Shown here: piece by piece, positions 1 to 12,126 of the stretch | How the letters are laid out: every line of letters starts with the position of its first letter | Position numbering within the stretch: the first letter of the stretch is position 1 | NCBI GenBank assembly: GCA_004802705.1 | Contig: SGPL01000151.1 | Span: forward strand, 1-61,549 | Direction of reading: 5' to 3' | DNA: 61,549 nt | From: Bondarzewia mesenterica | Taxonomy: Eukaryota > Basidiomycota > Agaricomycetes > Russulales > Bondarzewiaceae | Notes under the pieces: model-generated | The model's database searches: none | Told to the model about the DNA's origin: nothing | What the model saw: the letters and a program-made list of their open reading frames with translations, nothing else | Made by a program: the position numbers and the translations under genes

Positions 1-204
1 CTTGGAGATGCAGATATGCTTAATCCCTCTGGACTCACCCGCAGCCTACCCGCAGCCTCTCCTAGCCTGGAATAGCAGCTAAGCAGTACGGGATGTTCAA
101 GCACTACCGGGCTCGATCCTAATTTTTTCTTCGACTCGAAAATCGGAATAAGTCTGGGAAATCTCTTGGTTTCAGGCTAGCAGACGAGACCAAATGGTTC
201 TGAT

Positions 205-1503
205 ATGCTCTACTTCTCAGCTCTTGCGCTCCCTCTTCTGAACTTCCGTCCAACTTCCCCGTCGATACTTGATATTTCCTACTGCTTGATGGTTCTCACA
301 CCCGTCACGACGGACAATCGTAATGGCCTCAGTTCGAACGTTCATAATGTCAAGGAACAGGTAGACTCGCGGGCGAAGCCTCTACCTTCTACCAATCGCT
401 ACCCTTTTCTCTGCTTCGAAGATGGGAATCTGGCCATTCTCGCCGAACAATCATACTTCTTGGTGCACCGGGGTGTTCTTCACCATCATTCGACTTACCT
501 TGATCAGCTTGTCAATGCGTTGAACCACGAAAGTGGTGACAATTTGGAAGGTCGGCCAGTTTTATGTTTGCAGGAGTCCGCAAAGGATATCTTCCTCTTC
601 CTATCTGCATTGTATGACGGCTTGTAGGTCTCCTTTTCGTCCTATCTGGAAATGGGTGCTGATCATGCAAGACATCAGGTCGGCTGTAAAGCACTGGGGA
701 AACAAATTTCAGACTTTGTCGGTGCTGCTCCTGTTATCAACGAAGTACCAAACGATTCGTTTACGCCTTGAAGTAGTCAATCTTCTGTTCAAGAGCTGGC
801 CTCTGACTCTGGACCAATGGGATCGGAAAGAAGTCAAGATATCGCCTGCATATGATTCATTCAACCCTAAAGACGACTTTCTCCATCCTATGTACGTCAA
901 AGCCTTATCGCATGCTCTACTAAACTCACCTCATGCTTTCATGTTCGAAGAATGATCATCAACCTCGCTCGTCAGGCTAGCGTACCAGAGCTTCTTCCCT
1001 CTGCTTTCTACGATCTGTCCCGTCAATTTCCAAGCTCAGTTGCTGTGGGTTTCACGGATGCGTCCACGTCCACGCACCATCGACTCTCACACGACGATCT
1101 CGTTCGGCTCCTACATGGCCGCGAGCTGGCCTCCCGCTTTTTCTCTACCTTCATAGTCAACGAGCTTGAAGGTCGCCGTGCTTCCCAATGGTGCTACAAT
1201 GCCAGCTCAGAGATCCCTGAAAGGAAAAACAATTGCCAAGTCGCGTTCGAGAACGTCACGGTCGAGCTGTTGCGCGATGTCAACGGCGTGGTTTGCAACC
1301 GTACTTCGGACCCTCTTTTTGCGATGGTCGAGGGCCTCAACTTGCAGCGAAACGATTCGGCACCCAGTCCTCTGTTCAAGAATAAATTTCGAGCGTGTGA
1401 TGTTTGTAGGATAGAATTTGCAGTGTCTGTGGATGCTGCGAGGGAGGACTTCTGGAGGAGGCTACCAGAGTGGTTCGATGTCGAAATCTCAAATTGGGGA
1501 TGA
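205..1503 (+). CDS. BTB/POZ domain protein
   Basis: Probable BTB/POZ protein of the large family seen in mushroom genomes. These proteins are thought to be Cullin-3 adaptors or scaffolds, but no substrate can be named here. The first exon holds the BTB core: a FEDGNL strand, an LVHRGVLHHHS segment (the usual 'VHR..L..HS' signature) and an FLSALYDGL helix. An intron at about 624-678 joins DGL to SAVKHWGNKF. A second intron at about 900-951 joins FLHPM to IINLARQASVPELLPSAFYDLSR, a C-terminal helical region I know from this fungal family. The last exon ends with CDVCRIEF near the C-terminus and the stop at 1501-1503. The start is unsure: ATG 205 is the most upstream, and ATG 289 (MVLTPV) is also possible. 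Homology is by motif pattern only. Confidence 0.8.
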
Positions 1504-1679
1504 GCAAAGAAGCCTAATGTCGGTCTAATGTATTGCGACCCGCATATGTATGATTAGAGGCTATTGGATTCAGAAATCTGTGCGGAGGTCTTGCTTTTCG
1601 GAACGTGTGGTTTGGTTGTAATGTAACCAGATCATAAGGTTAGGTTCAAACCCTGCCGTGGCGAATCTGGCGGCGTTGC

Positions 1680-4600
1680 ATGCCTCTTGTACTCAGCACT
1701 CAACCGTTCATGGCGGAAAGTATAGCCGGATGTTTTACACCTCTTCCACCCCTTATCGAATCATCGGGATTGGAGAGAGATGATCTGCCACCAATACTGC
1801 CCAATTTCTTTGTTCCTAGACTGCAGGACAAGCCTCAAGATCCAATCATAGATACCCTGCACTCCGTGAGGGATGTTCAAAGATATCTGACAAAACCCCA
1901 GCTTTTGCCTCCTGAGATATTCACTTTGACAGGCATATGGGCTTCTGAACATGAAGTACCTATGGACCTATGGAGTGAAGCTGCTATGACGGGTCCGGAG
2001 AGACGAGTGAGTCCCGCGTTGGGATGCTCTTGTGCGGGACTGAAAGACGAACCTAGAACCACATCAACTCTTGGGACGCCCTTCGTCTGTCATTCGACCA
2101 CAGTGCTTCTCCTGGACCTTTCTTGTCGGAGCAAACAAGTCGCATCTTTGCCTCTGCGCGATATCAGTGAGCCTCGTGGTCTTTATGATTTCTCCCCACC
2201 TTTGATGATATTCCAGTGTTGACCTACGTATTCATGACCCACGAATCCATATCGTTCACACGAGCGTGGAAAATTTATTTAAATCACTAAGATTGGTCCT
2301 CATCGGAACTTCGTCTCCTCTCTACACTTGGAATCCGATTCCCGAGACATTTGTTTTAACAGACATCGAAGATGGAAAGAAAGGTGCTGTAGTCATTGAA
2401 GGACGGGACGATATCATCAGTGAAAGGTCAAACTTTTTTTTCTATATGGAGAATCTCTCACATGTCACGAAACAGCTATATGCAACGCTTCTTGACTATC
2501 GGCACCCTTCTTCGCCGACTAGAACTTTTTACAGATGTTCTCCGGCGACGGTGAGATGCACAAATACTCCGTAGAGCCATTCCTCATGAATCTATGAACA
2601 GGTCGGCTGGCCTGGGGCCTACAAGGCATGCATACACTCATGCGCTCTCGTCGTGCATAGACCATGTCCGAATAGCTTTAGCCGACCTTTCGAATGTCGC
2701 TGCCTGTTCAACCGACTTGGTTCCTCTGCCGTCGGCGCTGTGGACAAAGCATTCTTTGTTTGAAAACATTCTTCTCGCTTTGGCGACCTTATGCGACCGG
2801 GTACTTATTCCTCAATTGAACAGATTTCAGACTACTTAATTTTACAATTTCATCGTAGGACATGCATCTTTCCCCCTCCGAATACCCCGATCTTCCCTCG
2901 ACTTCAGAGGCGCTACTTTCCATCATCTACACACACCTCGAGTCTCATATTGAGCGAGGGTCGCCACGAACCATCACGGCCATGTTCGCCTATATCCTCA
3001 CTGTGACGTCCCAAGACTATTACCAGTCTCTTTGTCGTTCTGTCGGCTACAGCAGAGACTTTGCTTTTTTTGACCTCCAAAAAAGTTTTCGCGTCGTATG
3101 AAAACAATCTGGGACTGACATCCTTTAACGATGATGATAAAGAGGATGATGCATCCGATATGGATGATGGTAGCTTGGAATTCCCTCGTTTCATGAGCTT
3201 GGAGGTCACAGAAGCACTTGTGCGGGCTAGGGATTCTTTGAGATTGCTTCGGGCGGCCCAGCCTGATCACCCATTGCTTTACGGAGTGTCTTCATATAAG
3301 AAGATAACTTGGTTTTGGGCGGACGAAGACGTCGAAGCTGCTTGGCATGAGAGGAATGCCTGTGATTCCCAAAGTACAGTCGTTAACGAGGGGGAAGTGC
3401 CCTCTGATAATGCCGGAGACGATGATGAGGATCCACCTCCTGATCAAGATCCCCTTGCACAATTCAAAGTATTCGATCTTGAACCCGGTGCTCATCTCGG
3501 CTCATCCTCACCCTCATTCTCGACTCAAGATTCCAGTCTGAAAGCGTTCCTCTCCGCATTTCCCGCTGCTCTCCCAATTATCACACCTACTCTTCCAGAC
3601 CTTACCGCTCTAGTTCTCTCCCCTCTTCTGGATCACTGTTACATGCTTTCCGGCGCGTTGCTCACCCTCTTCCTCTCGCCTTCATCACATTTGAACCTGC
3701 ACGCCCATCTCACCCTTCTCCGGTCGTATCTCCTCCTCACGTCCCCGCAATTTAGATCCCGTCTACAAGCCACCCTATTCTCGGATGAAGATGATTGGAA
3801 ATTCGAGGGCAGTGAGGCGAGAGCAATGGCGAAGAAGTCATCTTTGCATCGGCGAACGCGGCCAGTTTCTGGGAATGCGAGTGCAGCACATGGGGAGGGC
3901 GGGACGTGGGCAGTTGGACTTGGTCTAGGACTGGCGGAAAGAGATTCGTGGCCGCCTGGAGGTTCTGACCTGGGGTTCTATCTCAGGACTGTTATAATGG
4001 ATTCTTTGGAATCACACCATGGATTGGCTGCAGAAGATGACCCAGAACGAGACGACGGCAGTGATGGGGAGAAGCGAACCTTTGCAGATGCAGAATTCAG
4101 ATTGGGGTTAGCTATCAGGGATCTGCCTGCAGGTACAGGACGGGAAAGATGGTTAAACCCTTGTTGTAAGCCTGTTTTGGTCGTTCGCATGCGTCATCTT
4201 TTGCATTGACTGAGGCATTATTCTACAGCGATAGAATCATTGGACTTTCTGTACATGGATTACAAGCCCCCACATCCTCTCGATATTTTGATCACATCAG
4301 ACGTTTTATCGAAGTACCAACGTATATTTTCATTCATCCTGCGGCTAATGCGTGGTAAGCAGCATACCTTCCTCTTTAATATCCTGAAATGAAACCCATT
4401 GTGTTCGCACTCGTATCGTAATATAGTCCAAAGTGCATCTAGTGCCCTTTTCCGCATGACTCGTAAGACATCGGAGCCTCTCTTTCCCACCCTGGCCATC
4501 ACAAATAAACTCCTTCTACATTTCCGCTTCATGGCGCAGTCGTTTGTCGACACCTTGTCTTCCTATGTCTTTGATACCGCCATCCGAGGCAACTTTAATG

Positions 4601-5157
4601 CCTTCCTTTCACAACTCCGACCCGGCCATTTCGTCTCCCCCGGAACCTCGTCGATTTTCGGACGTGTTCGAGCTCGCAGACATTCATTCATCGATGTTGG
4701 ACGATATCTTGAGCGCATGTCTACTGCGTTCCGGCCAGCGCGCTGCTGGAGATCTGTTGAGAGGCTGTATGGAGTTGGTGCTAGACCTGTGTATCCTGGC
4801 GGGCGAATTAAGGAGGGGGAGGGTTGAAGAATACAGAGCGAAGCCAGTTCTGGAAGACTTATTCTCTTCATTCCGGGAGAAGATGGCGACGTTGGTAAGT
4901 ATCATCATCATTGAGGCAGAGGTGATGATCGTCCTGAAATGCCCTTGCAGATCAAAGTGCTGAAGACCCTGGTCGATAAGGGTTCGTCAAGATCACATCT
5001 ACCGCCTGAGTTTGCCTACATGCAAAGAATGGCTTCTGGTTCTCACATGGCACCTGGTGGCGCAGGTAGTTTGCATCATCTACTGGTAAAGCTTGATGCT
5101 GGTGCGTGGGGGAAGAAGGCGGCTGAGGATCGTTCAGGTCTGCATACATTGGTCTAA
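1680..5157 (+). CDS. Gamma-tubulin complex component (Spc97/Spc98 family, probably GCP5/GCP6-like)
   Basis: Multi-exon gene for a gamma-tubulin ring complex subunit, which nucleates microtubules at spindle pole bodies. The N-terminal part has a WDALRLSFDH..PFLSEQTSRIF region and a TIGTLLRRLELF helix, both like GCP N-terminal (GRIP1) sequence. The middle is long and acidic, with DDDKEDDASDMDD near 3130 and ARDSLRLLRAAQPDHPL. The C-terminal GRIP2 part is clear: LDFLYMDYKPPHPLDILI, LSKYQRIFSFILRLMR, HFRFMAQSFVDTLSSYVF and a helix around LDDILSACLL. The large acidic insert before GRIP2 suggests GCP5 or GCP6 rather than GCP2 or GCP3, but I cannot settle which. Several introns are needed (for example near 2008, 2220, 4210, 4355 and 4895). 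ATG 1680 is the first in frame and MAESI at about 1710 is an alternative. The gene converges on CDC6. Confidence 0.8.
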
Positions 5158-5564
5158 TTCGCACTTCAGGACAAGTACCGTAGCTATTTATGTTCACAGT
5201 CTTTGTACTTTGCAGATGGTATACCGTAATGCTAGCTAATGAAATGACAAAGCGAGAGGTTGTATGCACAATCAATGAGACGACGAGATGAGCATGTAGT
5301 AATGAACAAGCGTTTGTACGCGATGAGATGAAACAGATGAGCATAATCATATGGGAAATGGAGCTGCAGACGTAGCAATCATGAACGGGAAGGCATTCCA
5401 CAAGCATGGAAGTTCAACGTAGGTACGAGTAATGAATAATGAAAAGAGAGCATACAACAAAGAGAAATGATAGAGATCATGAAGACGATGATGAGAACAA
5501 AACCTGAGACATGTTTTTTTTCCTTCCTTTGAAACGATGGTGTGGATATTCCTGAATAAGAAGC
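5158..5564. other. Intergenic, convergent 3' ends
   Basis: Non-coding space between the 3' end of the gamma-tubulin complex gene and the 3' end of CDC6. It is AT-rich, with many ATGAGA-like short words on the plus strand. I see no supported gene. Confidence 0.6.
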
Positions 5565-7728
5565 CTAATCTTCCATGGCCCCATCGAAACCTACATTCCC
5601 CAAGGTATTCATCTTGTTCTGCTGGGATTTAGATTCCCTTTTGACCTTCGCCATCTCCCGTTGCCAGATAACGCGAACTTCCTCCTCTCGGATATCGTCC
5701 GCCCCTTCGGGCGATGCTTGACAATCGAGGTCGATACCCAAACCACGCAAGACCTCGTCGGCCCTGATACCCTCCATAAACTTGACATCCTGGCCTGTGA
5801 CACCCTTCCCTGCGGCGCCACCGAACGACGCAGTGCGAGTGAGCTTTCGTCCCTTGGTGCAAGAAGCACCAGCAGATGACGAAAGTGAGATGAGGCCCAC
5901 AGTCTCCAACATACCAGCAAGATCGAAAAACTCGCAGCGGGAGACAGGAGCGAAGACTCCGGATCCTTCACGAGTGACGATGGTCGTGTAGAAAGAGTGA
6001 AGATGGGCCGTGTCTATGGAGGTGCCGGGTGTGGGCAAGGCTGATACGCGCGAAAGGCTATTGGACGAGTTGGAACGTTTTGTGGGCGAACGTGGAGGTG
6101 TGAGAGGTGGCGAAGGATTCGATCCTGATATGGATAGGCCAGCTTCGAGACGTTTACATGCCAGAAGGAGAGCAAGAAGGACAAGACGAGACTGCAGACC
6201 GAGGTTTCGGACTTTCGCGACGATCTCGCTGTTGCTTGATGTTTTTGATGAAGCTGGTGTCACGGGGACAGCGCCGATCTTGGATGAAGGAGCATAGGCC
6301 TTCAGGGCAGCGAGGATATGTGAAGGAGTCACGGTCGGGGGCACGTAATCAGAGCTACCGGTGAAGGCAGAACATCCAACGACAGCAAGGTCGATAGCAC
6401 TTCTGAGCACTTCAAATACAGCGCGCACATCACCCGTCCGAGCAGCAATCTTCTTCGTAAGAAGAGTCAAAGTGGCCACCGGGAGGAACTTCTTGATAAG
6501 CTCCTCGGTCGCTGTCGTGTCTTGCTCTGACAGAGGTTGCAACCGGGCTTGAACGATCTCCAAAAGCTGCGCAGGCTCGTAGGGAGCAAAATGGACGGTC
6601 TTTACCCCAGTGACACCGTTCATCGAAAACTGAGACGATGATGAAGTGAGAGAGTGTGTATTGGCGATGCCGATTATGCGCAACGTATGGGCATGCTTTT
6701 GGGCAAGTGAGAAGAGAGCAATCAAGGATTTCGAGCACGTCGCGACATGATCCATCTCGTCCAGTACAAGGATGCTATCGGCGACATCAGACTAGATGAA
6801 CGCGAGGGACTAAGGACAGAAACATACCATTTGGATTTGCGACGAGCAAGAAGCGACTGAACGAGGTCGCAGTTGCTCATTTTCTTACCACGAACCCTAG
6901 AACCACCGAGTTCCTCCACGAGCCGTTCCCAGACAGCGTCCAAGCCATTCAGGGCCATGCAGTTGATGAGGGTTACATTGACGCCATGCTCGAATATCTC
7001 GACTTCAAGATCAGTGAGGACAGAGTTGATGAGGGCGGTTTTGCCGCAACCTGGGGAGCCAGAGATGTAGAGGACAGGATGGTCCAAGTCTTCGCGCCGC
7101 AGGTTCGTTGAGAAGAAGGCTGTTACGAAGCCCCGGATGATACCGCGTTCAACGCCACGACCGGCGATATTGGCATTGCTGTTGCAAGTTGCGCGAAGGA
7201 ATGCACGAGCACGAGCATGAAGAGGGAGGTGGAGGCACGGGGTGCGTGGAGGTGTCTGGATAGCAAGATGAGACATGGCAGTCGAAGGAGTATTGGGGGT
7301 TTGCATCATCAAATTGAAGTAGACGCGCGTCGACGAGGCGCTTTCAAGAAATCAACTTGGGCACCTGAAAAAAAGGAATCGAACATACTTTGACGAGATC
7401 GTGTTGGAGTCATAAATTCAGTGCTGGTACGCCGCAGAGCTCTAGTCGCTCTACCAGCGCCGGGCGACTCGATGGCGATGGTACTGAAAGGTGGTATGTT
7501 TTCCTTGTTCCCATCGCCGTCTACAAGAATAAGAGACGTTCTTGCACGCTTAGCACAAGGGCTGCTATCAGGTGTCAAAAGTTGTATATCGATGGCCTCG
7601 TCACACGCGTCTGACGACGACGAGGAAGACGAATCCACGTGAAGCTGGGAGCGCTTCCCGAGCACAGTGCTGCTCCTGGTAAGGCGTGGCATCGTCTGCA
7701 TCACCAATGTAGATGAGTAAGAGCTCAA
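5565..7728 (-). CDS. CDC6: Cdc6/Cdc18 replication licensing ATPase
   Basis: AAA+ ATPase that works with ORC and Cdt1 to load MCM2-7 at origins. It shows Walker A GSPGCGKTA (near residue 190), Walker B LVLDEMDH just after the second intron, sensor 1 IIGIANTHSL, and sensor 2-like GDVRAVFEVLRSAIDLA. A C-terminal winged-helix region includes FYTTIVTREGSGVF and CEFFDLAGMLETVGLI. The N-terminus has a KEN box (GNKENIPP), CDK-type sites (MTPTRS, TPPRTP) and basic patches, as expected for a protein regulated by phosphorylation and APC/C. An intron at about 6791-6826 precedes Walker B. The first intron, near 7310-7393, could not be placed so that the frames join cleanly, so that junction is uncertain. 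Two ACGCGT motifs lie 111 and 214 bases upstream of the start. Confidence 0.93.
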
Positions 7729-7838
7729 GGAAGGCTACTGATGATGCTCAACGAGCTGGTATGAAGAGAAAGAACCGAGGCAAATGCCGTGGCCAGATAT
7801 AAGAATTACCAAATAATTCAAACTCCGACTAATCATCA

Positions 7839-7947
7839 ACGCGTCGCGCGTCGCGCCTGTCACGTGTCGGTCGTAGCGCGGCGCAACGTGACTATTCGCG
7901 TGACATTATATCACATGACACGATCGGCGACAGAGCGTGCGACGCGT
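7839..7947. promoter_or_regulatory. Two MluI cell-cycle boxes (ACGCGT) in the CDC6 promoter
   Basis: ACGCGT occurs at 7839-7844 and 7942-7947, in the 483-base divergent gap between CDC6 and the PY-motif membrane gene. The gap is also rich in CGCG and CACGTG-like words. ACGCGT is the binding site of MBF (Mbp1-Swi6), the G1/S regulator that controls CDC6/cdc18 in yeasts. The motif is palindromic and would occur by chance about once per 4 kb, so two within 110 bases is suggestive only. Confidence 0.45.
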
Positions 7948-8211
7948 CTGCCCGCTCTCCAACTTTCCGATGTGCTTCTCAGGTAACGTCTCGGAGCGAA
8001 ACAGGTCTTCGATATCACTGATAATTTATGTCAATAGGTATTTTCGAACGAAATGCGAGGCTATGTCCTTCTAATCAACTATTATCGAAGGGGGGACTAC
8101 AACTCAGAAGGCCATAAGTGCCGACAGTAGCTGGTTGTCTTGGCCTGGGACCCTCTCACACGTTCCCATCTTGTGCTTCTGTCTACCTGTCTGTCTCTTT
8201 TCGTCTCTGCC

Positions 8212-8988
8212 ATGACAGTGAAACTGCACCAAGTCATATTTTGGGGTGTGCTATACGCCAAACTAGTGCTTGGGTTTGACAGATGCTCCAATGGTACTAA
8301 CTCAGGCAGCCACGGTGACGACTCAGAGTGAGTATCTCGACTAGTATAAATCGCGGTGCATCCTTCATAACTGATGATTATTTACTAGTGGTGACGACGA
8401 CGAGACCATCGTACTGGCCAATTGTAATGGTTCGCAGGCTAGTAGAAGGGGACACAGCGGTCTCAGTCATGGCGCTATCGCAGGCATCGTCATTGGAACT
8501 TGTTTGTGTATTTTGTACTTTGTCCCCTGTCGATGTGATTGACATTCTGTTTAATAGTGTTCATCTTCCTGATAATTTTGATGGTTCTGTGTTGGAGGAG
8601 ACGAGCGAAGAGAAGGTCTTCTCCTCCCGGCATAGATCCTCAGGCTCGAATGCAGTCGGAACCACGCTTTCTTGGCGCACCGGTGCTGATCCACTCGTCA
8701 AGTCACTCCGAGTCTTTCAGTCGACCTCTTCTTTCACCAGGAAGGAATGATTCACAAATGACGCCGTCCGCCGTTGTGCCGTCTCACTCCTACAATCTAT
8801 CGTCGTCTATTCAAGCACCATCTTCGTCCAATGGTATCCCGCAGTCTTCCACACGGCGTCCTTCCTCAGAGCTTCACTCTGAAATGGTCGGCTACCAGAA
8901 GGTCTTACAGGAGGAGCATCGCAAGGATAGTTCGGCTCCCGCTGATCCTCCACCCAGCTACCAAGCCATAAATGGCGAAGTTTTTTGA
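8212..8988 (+). CDS. Small single-pass membrane protein with a PPxY motif
   Basis: Unrecognised three-exon gene. ATG 8212 opens with a hydrophobic signal-like stretch (MTVKLHQVIFWGVLYAKL). A short extracellular Asn/Gly/Asp-rich part follows (CSNGTNSGSHGDD, then GDDDET). A transmembrane helix is built across the second intron (AIAGIVIGT joined to LFIFLIILMVL) and is followed by CWRRRAKRR, a stop-transfer signal. Introns lie at about 8328-8387 and 8503-8558, both with GT..AG ends. The roughly 130-residue cytosolic tail is rich in Ser and Pro and ends near the C-terminus with ADPPPSYQA, a PPxY motif of the type bound by WW domains of Nedd4/Rsp5 ubiquitin ligases. By layout it resembles fungal single-pass adaptors or sensors. 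The function is unknown. Confidence 0.7.
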
Positions 8989-9716
8989 TGGCATCCCAAG
9001 GTCTGCGGGCAAATAGTTGGCTTCCACTTGCATTTGTCGTGGATTTTCCTTCTTCTATGATCAGTACAACTGCCATTTTCATCACTTTCCTAACAGGATG
9101 TTAGAGTATACCTACTTGCTCTGACAATTGCGTACGATCCAGGCTCTTGCATGCTATATAACGGAGTGGATTTCATGTTGTTCAACAGACTTCGCATCAT
9201 CTGATCGGCCATTATGTTATGACACAGTTCAACCGTTAGCATCACTACCAAAACTCAGCCACTTCAGTCCATGAGACAGCTCTCGAAAGAGTCACAGATA
9301 TTTTCTACGCACAGTGGATACGCATGGACTTGCTGGGAGAGATCAAAACGCAATTACATTCCGGCATTTGTCAAGGGTGTGCTATACAGTTTGTCCTCCT
9401 TACGAGCGCAAGTCACAATACAATCATACAATCACCCGCATTCTGAAAAGGTTTATGAGCGATGCCTGCAGACAACCAGCACAATTGCAGCACAAGGAAC
9501 GGAAGTATGGAGCAGGAAATGCTACTCGACGACCTCTGTGGGAAAACTCCGCTAGAACGATACTGTACACGATCGGTGACCGGCTCGTAATCTCGCAAAT
9601 TCACGCGCCGTCAGGCAAGAAATCCGGGCAAACACCAGTATGACAGAAGAAAACAGAGAAAACCTATGGCATGCCAGGGAAGAGAGAGGGTGTGGAGCAA
9701 CAGTCGACAAGGGAAC
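8989..9716. other. Intergenic, convergent 3' ends
   Basis: Gap between the PY-motif membrane gene and the 3' end of SPO11. Open frames exist on the plus strand (9271-9643) but have no recognisable motifs, splice pattern or composition suggesting a gene. This is probably 3' untranslated sequence and spacer. Confidence 0.55.
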
Positions 9717-11881
9717 CTATAAGTTGATTCCAGTCGGCGAATCCGGCGAAGCCATATGCGCCAAAATCTTGCTAGTCACATATCGAACCAACGGGTGCTT
9801 GTCACCAGATTCCCCCGCGAACGCCTTTCCCTTGACGGACGACAAAATCTCCGTCTCTGCCTTGCGCCGAGAGTGTAACAGAGCCATGAGCTCCTTTTTC
9901 CATCGCGTAGGTAGCATGCATGGAGGTCTTCCGAGCATCTTGAAAGCCTATACACGGTTATGGTATCGAACGCTTCAAGATAACGGAGAAGCAAACCTTC
10001 TTTTCATCTTCATGTGATATCGGGATCAGTGAGTTCAGGTCGATACCCAAGCTGGAAGAGAAACATAATGAACAACAGAGCCTCCACGATATGTTAAATG
10101 AAATGCGTGCTCAGGTAATTCGCTCGCCCATACACCGATGCACTCCACCCTTGCAGCAGCCAGTTTTCCACTCTCATGTCGAAGCGCATGACTTCCGAAC
10201 TTATATACAGATGCGATATCCAGACCGAAAGCATCACCATCCACTAGGACGAGGATTGGGATGCTGTGTAGATTTCAGAACTCAAACTCATCAAATCATG
10301 GAGAAAAGAACGAATCAACGTGCGTTTGCGGGAGATTATCTGAGAGCGTCTTGACAAGTTGGCGTGTGGCTAGGTCCGGGTATCCTTTCCCCTTTGAATA
10401 TTCGATTAGCCAGCCCGATTGGAAATGCCAGGAAAGATTGATACCGTGATCATGACTCCAAGACCCAAAAGTGGGATATTTTTTGTTAAGCGTAGTCTGC
10501 ACAACGTCTGAAACACAGCCTGACCAATTATCAGAGTCCAGAGCGCGCAGGTAACTGAGACCGAGTAAAAGTCACCTCCTTTTCCACGATCAAAACCCAC
10601 GAGATGTCATCCTTGAGTGAAAATTGAGCGATATCTTCAGCGGCAGGAATAAGGACTCCCTATGGCCAATGTGAGATGACGTGGAAGGGAATGGAGTTTT
10701 CTGCACAACCTCATAATCTGTAACATCAATACTCTCTCCTTCGATCAGATGAATTGAAAGAGCAGAGCCGCAGACGAGTCCCTTGGATGATGCTCGCTAA
10801 TTCTGATGTTAGCGAATGAACCAGAATTGGTCGAATATATATAGATTTCTGTCACTGACGATGTTCAGATCAGCCCTTCCTAGACTTAGCGTGGCTGCAA
10901 TATCGTCAACGAGCTGGGAGAATTCTGGCATCGTTGTTGACTGCCTCGATGGAATGGACAAGTGAACATACGCGGTCAACAACGACTTGCGACTTGAAGA
11001 GCGGAACGTCCTTGTAATACACGTCGCTACGAGACTCAATGAGCATAATTTGGAAAAGTCGATGTTATAAACAGCATTGACCGTGTGGTCCTACCGTTTG
11101 GTTGTAGGGATCTCGTCGACCAGTGCCTCATGGGCCAAGTCAACGACCCGAAATAGTTGGGCTTGAATCAGAAGCATGAGAGGTGTTATAGAAAGGGTGC
11201 ATATATGCTGCATATGTACCAAATGGCCTTATACTAGGTCCTTTCCCATTGAGGGGATAACGCAACGAGCGTAATGGTATGGTCCTGTAAGACGAGTTTA
11301 ATTCGAGATTAGACTCCGGTAATGTTATGACATGCCCGTCTTTCGACGGCTTCCTGCGATCAGACAATTGTAATTGAATCTTTTTGGCAGATTTTGGCTT
11401 CATAGAGGCATCTATTTTGTCAACTTCTCCGGGCAGCGAACCTGGATTCGAGAGCTGGGTTAAAAAAGACAGAATCAAATTTTCAAGACCAGCGATTGCG
11501 TCGTCACTAAAAAATTTAATGGGTCACTCTTGAAGTTCATAAAGAGCGGTTCACGAACCGTGAACTTGTCTCCAACACCTCGTCTTCTTCGGCGTCGTCA
11601 TTATCCACCTCAAGTTCGTGAGAAAATTCCGGAGAGAGCGATTCCTCCAGAAGAAGTGTATCATCATTTGAGAACTCCGGTGGGTCGTCAATGAATATGT
11701 CGTCGAAGTCGGCGTCTTCAACGATCCCGGGGTGCGTTTGTCCAGCCTGGGTGACCGGCAGATCAGAATAGTCCTTGATAATGTCGCCCTCATCTCCTGA
11801 TGATGTAGACAGCATGTCCCATTGCTCGGAGTGATGAATGGCGGATTGCCTAGTGGACATGGTACAATACTGAGTTGTCAA
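9717..11881 (-). CDS. SPO11: Spo11, meiotic DNA double-strand break transesterase
   Basis: Topoisomerase VI A-like protein that makes the breaks starting meiotic recombination. It is spread over about ten short exons, and I could join the conserved blocks across GT..AG introns. IRPF joins AQLFRVVDLAHEALVDEIP. PTTKR joins DVYYKDVPLFKSQVVVDR, where the second Tyr is the catalytic residue. LVDDIAATLSLGRADLNIV follows, then SSKGLVCGSALSIHLIEGE. GVLIPAAEDI..ISWVLIVEKE joins AVFQTL (the Toprim glutamate). Next come GKGYPDLATRQLV, then VDGDAFGLDI (metal-binding Asp pair), then LGIDLNSLIPI..EDEKK joining AFKMLGRP..WKKELMALLHSRRKAE. All catalytic residues are present. The N-terminal 110 residues are acidic and low complexity. 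ATG 11881 is first, and MSTRQ at about 11860 is possible. Catalytically intact by sequence. Confidence 0.95.
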
Positions 11882-12126
11882 CTAGCCGATCGGCAGCTAT
11901 CGGCAGTCAGTTAATTGCCGGTTTCCTTTCTCGGAGGCTTTTCGTGCTTGTTCGAACTTCGAATCCGCCAACGTCACTTGAAGACTGAATTTCTTGATAA
12001 TTTATCAGGATTATTCCAGTGTAGTGCTATGCAATTCGAGCTTGCTTGTTTACAACTCGCAAGCTTTAGTGCACTCGTCTGAAGAGCTTGATTCTACGTC
12101 GGATCACGCCAGGCTCAGAGTCTGAC
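11882..12126. other. SPO11 upstream region
   Basis: Spacer upstream of SPO11. It contains CGATCGGCAGCTATCGGCAG (a short direct repeat of ATCGGCAG) just upstream of the start codon. I see no ACGCGT and no gene. Confidence 0.4.

Noticed and set aside
1640..1665. TTAGGTTCAAACCCTG, resembling a tRNA T arm
   Set aside because: The flanking bases do not form a five-pair stem or an acceptor stem.
9640..10017. 125-codon open frame on the plus strand
   Set aside because: Antisense to the last SPO11 exons, which have clear family motifs.
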